From a virus: a stretch of DNA of 29,629 bases. The position numbers were made by a program, and so were the translations under genes. Below are positions 6,030 through 9,639 of the stretch, piece by piece. The first letter of the stretch is position 1. The number at the start of each line of letters is the position of its first letter. The DNA lies in IMG/VR virus record IMGVR_UViG_3300033153_002351, positions 1-29,629 of that record, one strand, 5' to 3'. The notes below the pieces were generated by a model. It was not told the DNA's origin, made no database searches, and was given only the letters and a program-made list of their open reading frames with translations.

Positions 6030-6055
6030 CCTCAGCTCCTGCTGGGGTTTTTTTT
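6030..6055 (+). terminator. Intrinsic terminator after the 138-aa gene
   Basis: CCTCAGC and GCTGGGG form a 7-bp stem with the loop TCCT, followed by eight T. The T-run ends directly at an ATG (6056) that would extend the next gene, which is one reason to start that gene later. Confidence 0.88.
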
Positions 6056-6082
6056 ATGCCTAGAATGTTGTATGTTATATAT

Positions 6083-6607
6083 ATGAATGCAAACTTTGAA
6101 TTAAAGACAGGAGATATCCTGCACTGCTCAGGTAAGAGACTTTTAAGTAGACTTATCAAATGGGCTACCAAAAGCGAGTACTCCCACACTGCCATGGTAA
6201 TTGAGATCTGGGGTGTGATGTGTGTAATTGATTCTCAGAAGGATGGTACCAATCCCCGCCCTCTTGAAGCTTGGCTTAAGAAATACAACTACGAGATCAT
6301 AGTTGCTCGTCGTGAACTGGCCAAGCCCAGACAAAAGGAGATCTGTATGAGAGCTATGGGCAAGTCTGGTGTGACTGGATATGATTTTGTAACACTACTG
6401 ATCCGAGCCCCATGGGGATTGCTTACAGGCAAGTGGCTCAAAGATGAGGATCCTGAGCGCGAGATGGTATGCTCGGAATTTGTGATGTACTCCTATTTCG
6501 TGGAGAACTCTGGAAGATACTCTCCTGGAATGGTGTTTGAATATACTCAAGCACACAACTTTGAGCATAAAGTTTACGTCTATGACTTGGAGGATAAAAA
6601 AGATTAA
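6083..6607 (+). CDS. Permuted NlpC/P60-like (YiiX/YebB-type) cysteine hydrolase
   Basis: I start at the ATG at 6083 (MNANFELKTGDILHCSG), giving 174 aa; the ATG at 6056 abuts a terminator T-run. The motif GDILHCSG, then KSEYSHTAMVIEIWG with its His, and near the C-terminus MVCSEFVMYSYF with its Cys, match the order in permuted papain-like NlpC/P60 proteins, where His comes before Cys. These enzymes cleave amide bonds in peptidoglycan peptides, lipids or proteins. There is no signal peptide. Its position next to the tRNA arrays says little about its target. The array A promoter overlaps its 3' end. Confidence 0.78.
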   Translation: MNANFELKTGDILHCSGKRLLSRLIKWATKSEYSHTAMVIEIWGVMCVIDSQKDGTNPRPLEAWLKKYNYEIIVARRELAKPRQKEICMRAMGKSGVTGYDFVTLLIRAPWGLLTGKWLKDEDPEREMVCSEFVMYSYFVENSGRYSPGMVFEYTQAHNFEHKVYVYDLEDKKD

Positions 6608-6616
6608 CTATATTTG
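6587..6616 (+). promoter_or_regulatory. Bacteroidota-type promoter of tRNA array A
   Basis: TTG at 6587-6589 and TATATTTG at 6609-6616 are 19 bases apart, a full match to the Bacteroidota -33/-7 pattern (TTTG, about 19-21 bases, TAnnTTTG) except for one -33 base. It lies within the 3' end of the hydrolase gene. The predicted start of transcription (about 6621-6624) falls at or just before the ATG of the leader ORF, so that mRNA would be leaderless or nearly so. Confidence 0.8.
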
Positions 6617-6623
6617 CCCCGTA

Positions 6624-6710
6624 ATGAAGAACAAAGCAACATATTTATGCAGCAGACTCTCGTTTTGGTACCGCAATAGCGGCGCCCTAGGAGAAGATTG
6701 CATAAAGTAA
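6624..6710 (+). CDS. Leader peptide A, tRNA-sensing (28 aa)
   Basis: The ORF encodes 28 aa. Residues 7-17 read YLCSRLSFWYR (codons 6642-6674). These codons match, one by one, all ten tRNAs of the array downstream: TTA by Leu(TAA), TGC by Cys, AGC by Ser(GCT), AGA by Arg(TCT), CTC by Leu(TAG), TCG by Ser(TGA), TTT by Phe, TGG by Trp, CGC by Arg(ACG), and TAT and TAC by Tyr. No other amino acid occurs in the run. The 3' part of the ORF (6686-6710) forms one side of a predicted antiterminator. I infer an attenuation leader: a ribosome stalled at any of these codons would let the array be transcribed, while a ribosome reaching the stop would allow termination. The peptide itself need not have a function. 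Confidence 0.88.
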   Translation: MKNKATYLCSRLSFWYRNSGALGEDCIK

Positions 6711-6743
6711 TGTTGAGAACATATTTATGTAAGAGCCCCTAGG
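6686..6743 (+). promoter_or_regulatory. Predicted antiterminator of leader A
   Basis: CCTAGG at 6686-6691 pairs with CCTAGG at 6738-6743; TTGCATAAA (6698-6706) pairs with TTTATGTAA (6724-6732); ATGTT (6710-6714) pairs with AACAT (6718-6722). The outer pairing takes up the core of the terminator's 5' arm, so the two folds exclude each other. A ribosome at the leader stop (6708-6710) would sit on the middle helix and break this fold. AACATATTTATG also occurs at 6638-6649, in the first control codons, so the 6701-6714 segment has a second, upstream partner. Confidence 0.7.
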
Positions 6744-6770
6744 TCGTTTGACTTAGGGGCTTTTTCTTTT
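6734..6770 (+). terminator. Attenuator terminator of tRNA array A
   Basis: A 12-bp stem (arms 6734-6745 and 6750-6761, including AGCCCCTA/TAGGGGCT) with a 4-base loop is followed by TTTTCTTTT. The T-run ends one base before tRNA-Phe, leaving no room for another promoter, so the array can only be reached by readthrough. Confidence 0.9.
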
Positions 6771-6771
6771 T

Positions 6772-6844
6772 GGAGCTATAGCAAAGATGGACTATGCGGG
6801 GGTTTGAAGAACCTTAGATACTGGATCGTTACCAGTTGGCTCCA
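6772..6844 (+). tRNA. tRNA-Phe (GAA)
   Basis: A 7-bp acceptor stem (GGAGCTA/TGGCTCC), anticodon loop TTGAAGA and a T arm with an unusual loop (ATCGTTA) are seen. First gene of array A. CCA is not encoded. Confidence 0.85.
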
Positions 6845-6851
6845 CAACAAT

Positions 6852-6921
6852 GGGATATGGAAGGATACTGGCCGGAGCTGTAACCTCTTAGCCTTGCGGG
6901 GTTCGAGTCCCTGTTATCCCA
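6852..6921 (+). tRNA. tRNA-Tyr (GTA)
   Basis: Acceptor GGGATAT/TTATCCC has one mismatch at the last pair. Anticodon loop is CTGTAAC and the T loop TTCGAGT. At 70 bases it is short for a tRNA. The D arm is poorly formed. Confidence 0.75.
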
Positions 6922-6926
6922 CAAAC

Positions 6927-7014
6927 GGAAGATAAAGCAGTGGCATGGAGCCGCGACTAGTCTTGAAAACTAGGCTACGCGCAAGCGTACGGGGGTCGGG
7001 TCCTCTGTCTTCCG
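6927..7014 (+). tRNA. tRNA-Ser (TGA)
   Basis: Acceptor GGAAGAT/GTCTTCC, discriminator G, anticodon stem CTAGT/ACTAG with loop CTTGAAA, and a long variable arm (TACGC/GCGTA) typical of serine tRNAs. The T loop (GTCGGGT) departs from consensus. Confidence 0.87.
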
Positions 7015-7019
7015 CATAC

Positions 7020-7088
7020 ACATCTTGGGCTAAGGTAGCCAAAGCGACTCCAAATCGCTAGGACAGGGTTCGATTCCTTGAGGGTGTG
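7020..7088 (+). tRNA. tRNA-Trp (CCA)
   Basis: Acceptor ACATCTT/AGGGTGT, anticodon stem AGCGA/TCGCT with loop CTCCAAA, T loop TTCGATT, and discriminator G as expected for tryptophan. Length 69. Confidence 0.87.
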
Positions 7089-7094
7089 CAACAA

Positions 7095-7168
7095 GTCACT
7101 GTGACCGAGCGGCTATAGGTCCCAGTCTGCAAAACTGTGGTACGTCAGTTCGAATCTGACCGGTGACT
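7095..7168 (+). tRNA. tRNA-Cys (GCA)
   Basis: Acceptor GTCACTG/CGGTGAC, anticodon loop CTGCAAA, T arm GTCAG/CTGAC and discriminator T, the identity base of cysteine tRNAs. Confidence 0.9.
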
Positions 7169-7174
7169 CGATAT

Positions 7175-7256
7175 AGAAGATGAACCTACCTGGGTAGGCT
7201 TCCCCTGCTAAGGGAATGGATCCGCAAGGATTGGAGATCAGGGCTTCCGTCTTCTG
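7175..7256 (+). tRNA. tRNA-Ser (GCT)
   Basis: Acceptor AGAAGAT/GTCTTCT, discriminator G, anticodon stem TTCCC/GGGAA with loop CTGCTAA and a variable arm ATCC/GGAT. Its T loop (ATCAGGG) is unusual in the same way as that of the other serine tRNA. Confidence 0.85.
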
Positions 7257-7261
7257 CTAAT

Positions 7262-7347
7262 GCCGGCGTGGCGAAATTGGCTAATACGCGCTAGTCTTAG
7301 GAACTAGTGTCTTAAGTGACGTAAGGGTTCGAGTCCCTTCGCCGGTA
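7262..7347 (+). tRNA. tRNA-Leu (TAG)
   Basis: Acceptor GCCGGCG/CGCCGGT, anticodon stem CTAGT/ACTAG with loop CTTAGGA, long variable arm, T loop TTCGAGT. It would read CTN codons. Confidence 0.9.
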
Positions 7348-7352
7348 CATAT

Positions 7353-7424
7353 AGACTGTTAGTTTAATTGGAAGAACAGGGGGCTACGAACTCCCAGACA
7401 CGGGTTCGACTCCTGTACGGTCTA
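7353..7424 (+). tRNA. tRNA-Arg (ACG)
   Basis: Acceptor AGACTGT/ACGGTCT, anticodon loop CTACGAA, T loop TTCGACT. A34 would need conversion to inosine to read CGC. Confidence 0.9.
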
Positions 7425-7431
7425 CTTTAAT

Positions 7432-7517
7432 GCCCCTGTGGTGAAATTGGTTAGACGCACCAGACTTAAAATCTGACGGACATTATGTCCATCCCGGTTC
7501 GATTCCGGGCAGGGGTA
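7432..7517 (+). tRNA. tRNA-Leu (TAA)
   Basis: Acceptor GCCCCTG/CAGGGGT, anticodon loop CTTAAAA, long variable arm (GGACATTATGTCC), T loop TTCGATT. It reads TTA and TTG. Confidence 0.92.
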
Positions 7518-7522
7518 CACAT

Positions 7523-7595
7523 AGCTCTATAGCTTAAATGGAAAAGCATCGGCCTTCTAAGCCGACGACTCTGAGTTCGACTCTCAGTGGGGCTA
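7523..7595 (+). tRNA. tRNA-Arg (TCT)
   Basis: Acceptor AGCTCTA/TGGGGCT, anticodon stem TCGGC/GCCGA with loop CTTCTAA, T arm CTGAG/CTCAG. It is the last gene of array A; the promoter of array B begins 22 bases later. Confidence 0.92.
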
Positions 7596-7616
7596 CAAAA
7601 AATAATTAAGAAAAAC

Positions 7617-7647
7617 TTTGGAAGTTTAGCAACCTTTGTTATCTTTG
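7617..7647 (+). promoter_or_regulatory. Bacteroidota-type promoter of tRNA array B
   Basis: TTTG at 7617-7620 and TATCTTTG at 7640-7647 are 19 bases apart, an exact match to the Bacteroidota consensus. The predicted transcript starts near 7653 and has about 25 A/T-rich bases before the leader ATG. Confidence 0.88.
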
Positions 7648-7676
7648 ACCCGTTATAATAAAAAACTAAGCTACTA

Positions 7677-7760
7677 ATGAGACTAGCACAACATATAACG
7701 CCGATGGCGATTAATCAAGTGGAAGGGAAAGATCCCCGACTGCCTGAAGGTGTTGTGTAA
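7677..7760 (+). CDS. Leader peptide B, tRNA-sensing (27 aa)
   Basis: The ORF encodes 27 aa. Residues 4-20 read AQHITPMAINQVEGKDP (codons 7686-7736) and use only amino acids served by array B: Ala, Gln, His, Ile, Thr, Pro, Met, Asn, Val, Glu, Gly, Lys and Asp, all thirteen of them. Isoleucine appears both as ATT, read by Ile(GAT), and as ATA, which needs a lysidine-modified CAT tRNA; the array has two CAT genes. The flanking residues (MRL before, RLPEGVV after) are outside this rule. The codons after the run (7741-7750) form the 5' half of a perfect antiterminator. I infer a ribosome-mediated attenuator that responds to shortage of any of these charged tRNAs. Confidence 0.88.
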   Translation: MRLAQHITPMAINQVEGKDPRLPEGVV

Positions 7761-7799
7761 TATCTAACCGATATATAACCTACTAAACTCCTTCAGGCA
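7741..7799 (+). promoter_or_regulatory. Predicted antiterminator of leader B
   Basis: TGCCTGAAGG (7741-7750) is perfectly complementary over 10 bp to CCTTCAGGCA (7790-7799). The second segment is the 5' arm and loop of the terminator, so the folds exclude each other. A small hairpin (ATATC/GATAT, 7760-7774) fills the loop. The first segment lies between the control codons and the stop, so a ribosome at the stop would partly cover it and one stalled early would not. Confidence 0.82.
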
Positions 7800-7818
7800 A
7801 CTGAGGGAGTTTTTTTTT
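7785..7818 (+). terminator. Attenuator terminator of tRNA array B
   Basis: Arms 7785-7796 and 7801-7812 (AAACTCCTTCAG/CTGAGGGAGTTT) form a 12-bp stem with the tetraloop GCAA, followed by a run of T to 7818. tRNA-Pro starts four bases later. Stem and loop lengths equal those of the array A terminator. Confidence 0.92.
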
Positions 7819-7822
7819 GCCT

Positions 7823-7896
7823 CTAGGTGTATATCAGTCTGGTAGATTACGTGCTTTGGGAGCATGAGGCCGCAAGTTCGAATCTTGCCACCTAGA
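7823..7896 (+). tRNA. tRNA-Pro (TGG)
   Basis: Acceptor CTAGGTG/CACCTAG (with C1-G72), anticodon stem CGTGC/GCATG and loop TTTGGGA, T loop TTCGAAT. First gene of array B. Confidence 0.92.
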
Positions 7897-7987
7897 CTAG
7901 CAGGATGGTTGATTGCCACCACAACCTGAAAATTAAAAGAAATGGCAAGAGTTTTCCGGGCGGTTCTCACCAAAAACGCTCCCACCT

Positions 7988-8062
7988 GGGGCTGTAGCAA
8001 GTACTGGCTATTGCACCTGCTTTGCAAGCAGACGGTTGTGAGTTCAATTCTCACCAGCTCCA
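7988..8062 (+). tRNA. tRNA-Ala (TGC)
   Basis: Acceptor GGGGCTG/CAGCTCC, anticodon loop TTTGCAA, T arm GTGAG/CTCAC. A 91-base spacer without recognisable features separates it from tRNA-Pro. Confidence 0.92.
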
Positions 8063-8070
8063 CAATATAT

Positions 8071-8223
8071 GCGGGCGTAGCTAAGCGGTTTAGCGGGAGT
8101 CTGGGTTCATACCTGTCTTCGTCATGAGTAGTCGACCTTACCTTAAGTAAGTAGGGAGCGACATTCACTAGGAATACTTAACCTATTGAAGCTCTTACGC
8201 GAGTTCGAATCTCGTCGCCTTCA
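8071..8223 (+). tRNA. tRNA gene with an 83-base insertion in the anticodon loop, isotype undetermined
   Basis: The two halves of a tRNA are present: 5' acceptor GCGGGCG, TA, D arm (8080-8094), anticodon stem GGAGT (8096-8100); then 3' anticodon stem GCTCT (8191-8195), T arm GCGAG/CTCGT with loop TTCGAAT, and acceptor CGCCTTC. The acceptor has one mismatch and a wobble. Ninety bases lie between the stem halves where seven are expected. If 83 were removed, anticodons such as GTG, TTG or GGG are possible depending on the junction. The insert is too short for a known group I intron. It may be an intron of another kind or a disruption. Confidence 0.65.
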
Positions 8224-8307
8224 CAATAAACGTGTATAGAAACATGAGATTTCTATATATGTTCCGGAAGACGTGTATAGGATATACGATATTGTATATA
8301 CGTTCTT

Positions 8308-8380
8308 GCAGTATAAGTGTTACACGGTGGCACGTCTGGCTTCCAACCAGAGGGAGTGGGTTCGAGACCTGCATACTGCA
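8308..8380 (+). tRNA. tRNA-Gly (TCC)
   Basis: Acceptor GCAGTAT/ATACTGC, anticodon stem TCTGG/CCAGA with loop CTTCCAA, T loop TTCGAGA. The 84-base spacer before it holds hairpins with arms TATAGAAA/TTTCTATA and ATATAC/GTATAT. Confidence 0.92.
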
Positions 8381-8497
8381 CAAAAATACGGCTTGTTGGA
8401 GTGACGCCGGCGGGTTACTAAGGAGAGGGTGAGTACCTCACCAACCTTTGTCACGGGTTGGCGTATGTAAGAGCCTTGGTAGTGAGTATTTTAAAAT
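8381..8497 (+). other. Structured spacer within tRNA array B
   Basis: This 117-base spacer contains no tRNA that I can fold. It has complementary segments (GGTGAG/CTCACC with a 3-base loop; GTGAC/GTCAC; GGGTT/AACC) suggesting a compact RNA fold or the remains of a tRNA. No promoter or T-run is seen. Confidence 0.35.
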
Positions 8498-8572
8498 AGG
8501 CTATCGGTCCAGCTAGGAGTGGACGCCGCCCTGTCACGGCGGAGATCACGGGTTCAAGTCCCGTATGGCCTG
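8498..8572 (+). tRNA. tRNA-Asp (GTC)
   Basis: Acceptor AGGCTAT/ATGGCCT, discriminator G, anticodon stem CCGCC/GGCGG with loop CTGTCAC, T loop TTCAAGT. Confidence 0.92.
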
Positions 8573-8632
8573 CAAGGGAAAACCAATTCACACCCTTCAA
8601 GTGTTTGGTGACAGCGAGGAAAGACTGCACAA

Positions 8633-8705
8633 GACTTTGTAGCTGAGTCGGTTTAGCGCCTGACTGTTAATCAGGAGCACGTAGGTTCGAACCCTACCAG
8701 AGTCG
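8633..8705 (+). tRNA. tRNA-Asn (GTT)
   Basis: Acceptor GACTTTG/CAGAGTC, discriminator G, anticodon loop CTGTTAA, T arm GTAGG/CCTAC. Confidence 0.92.
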
Positions 8706-8711
8706 CAACAT

Positions 8712-8783
8712 TGGTGCATGGCCTAGCGGTAGGGCAGTATCCTGATAAGATAAAGATCGCTGGTTCGATTCCAGCTGTACCAA
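8712..8783 (+). tRNA. tRNA-Ile (GAT)
   Basis: Acceptor TGGTGCA/TGTACCA, anticodon loop CTGATAA, T arm GCTGG/CCAGC. It serves the ATT codon of leader B. Confidence 0.9.
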
Positions 8784-8788
8784 CATAT

Positions 8789-8861
8789 AGAGAAGTAGCT
8801 TAGCGGCAAAAGCGGGATCCTTACAAGGTCTTCATCGAGAGTTCGAGTCTCTCCTTCTCTA
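8789..8861 (+). tRNA. tRNA-Val (TAC)
   Basis: Acceptor AGAGAAG/CTTCTCT, anticodon loop CTTACAA, T arm GAGAG/CTCTC. Confidence 0.92.
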
Positions 8862-8928
8862 CACATAATAAGTTTAATAAACACCGTAAGTTTAAACATG
8901 AAAATAAAACACGCCATAAAACCCTAGG

Positions 8929-9002
8929 GGGCCTTTAGCTCAATTGGTCGGAGCAGCGCACTCATAATGCGAAGGTCGCCGGTTCAATCCCGGCAAGGCC
9001 CA
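8929..9002 (+). tRNA. tRNA with anticodon CAT (Met or lysidine-type Ile2)
   Basis: Acceptor GGGCCTT/AAGGCCC, anticodon loop CTCATAA, T arm GCCGG/CCGGC. Its body recalls the Ile2 tRNAs whose C34 is modified to lysidine to read ATA. Leader B contains an ATA codon, which supports having one such tRNA in the array. Confidence 0.88.
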
Positions 9003-9007
9003 CACAT

Positions 9008-9080
9008 GCGTCGGCAGCTTGACTGGAGGAGCACCGCCCTTTTAAGGCGGGGGTAGTGGGTTCGAGACCCACGCGGCGTA
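9008..9080 (+). tRNA. tRNA-Lys (TTT)
   Basis: Anticodon stem CCGCC/GGCGG with loop CTTTTAA and T arm GTGGG/CCCAC are clear. The acceptor (GCGTCGG/GCGGCGT) has one mismatch and two wobbles. Confidence 0.88.
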
Positions 9081-9091
9081 CAAAATATATT

Positions 9092-9164
9092 GCGGGGTAG
9101 ACTGGAGTTGGCCCCAGCCAGGTCTCATAAGCCTAGGACGCGGGTTCGAATCCCGCCCACCGCA
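9092..9164 (+). tRNA. tRNA-Met (CAT)
   Basis: Anticodon loop CTCATAA and T arm GCGGG/CCCGC are clear; the acceptor (GCGGGGT/CCACCGC) pairs well only at its outer end. With another CAT tRNA at 8929, one of the two is probably elongator or initiator Met and the other Ile2; I favour Met here. Confidence 0.82.
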
Positions 9165-9245
9165 ACAACATGTTAACACGAGTTAAAATGAACAACGTAT
9201 TTAACATATCAGTATCAGGACTAGAGGAACCAGTAGAGGAGATCT

Positions 9246-9318
9246 GCTCGGTTCGTCTAGCTGGACAGGACGTGCCCCTTTCAAGGGTAAAACACGGGTT
9301 CGATCCCCGTACCGAGTA
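9246..9318 (+). tRNA. tRNA-Glu (TTC)
   Basis: Acceptor GCTCGGT/ACCGAGT, anticodon stem TGCCC/GGGTA with loop CTTTCAA, T arm ACGGG/CCCGT. The 81-base spacer before it carries an ORF that runs into the tRNA; see findings. Confidence 0.92.
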
Positions 9319-9349
9319 CTTGTATCATCATACCCAGCAGTAATTATAT

Positions 9350-9422
9350 TCCTCCTAAGCTTTGCTGGCGAAGCAACTGTTTTGTAAACAGAGGATAGTC
9401 AGTTCGATTCTGACAGGAGGAT
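9350..9422 (+). tRNA. tRNA-Thr (TGT)
   Basis: Acceptor TCCTCCT/AGGAGGA, discriminator T, anticodon loop TTTGTAA, T arm GTCAG/CTGAC. Confidence 0.92.
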
Positions 9423-9428
9423 CTATAA

Positions 9429-9500
9429 TCCCGGATCGTCTAATTGGCAGGACATGTGGTTTTGGGCCATAGAATGCAGGTTCGAACCCTGCTCTGGGAT
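9429..9500 (+). tRNA. tRNA-Gln (TTG)
   Basis: Acceptor TCCCGGA/TCTGGGA with the T1-A72 pair usual for glutamine, anticodon loop TTTTGGG, T arm GCAGG/CCTGC. Confidence 0.9.
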
Positions 9501-9502
9501 CT

Positions 9503-9576
9503 GTGTAGGAAGCCGAAGTGGTCGAGGCGCCAGTTTGTGGTACTGGTCGGTGCGGGTTCGAGTCCCGTCTTACACC
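9503..9576 (+). tRNA. tRNA-His (GTG)
   Basis: Acceptor GTGTAGG/CTTACAC with discriminator C as in histidine tRNAs, anticodon stem CCAGT/ACTGG with loop TTGTGGT, T arm GCGGG/CCCGT. Last gene of array B; it completes coverage of all 20 amino acids. Confidence 0.92.
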
Positions 9577-9639
9577 CTAATATTTTTTTGTTATCTTTAT
9601 GGTGACGATATTGTCACATTACCATGAAAACTAACGAAG

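Noticed and set aside
7764-8168. A 134-aa minus-strand ORF across tRNA-Pro and tRNA-Ala
   Set aside because: It reads through tRNA genes and spacers on the opposite strand and has no protein-like pattern. The length is explained by low stop frequency in tRNA complements.
8101-8190. A group I intron in the disrupted tRNA
   Set aside because: The insert is only 83 bases, and I see no conserved core pairings (P4-P6, P7) of group I introns.
8232-8432. A 66-aa plus-strand ORF across tRNA-Gly
   Set aside because: It consists of a spacer and a tRNA; no family or ribosome site supports it.
6672-9576. A suppressor tRNA and stop-codon recoding, as in some crAss-like phages
   Set aside because: No CTA or TCA anticodon is present in the arrays, and TAG and TGA end genes normally here (for example the endolysin ends in TAG).
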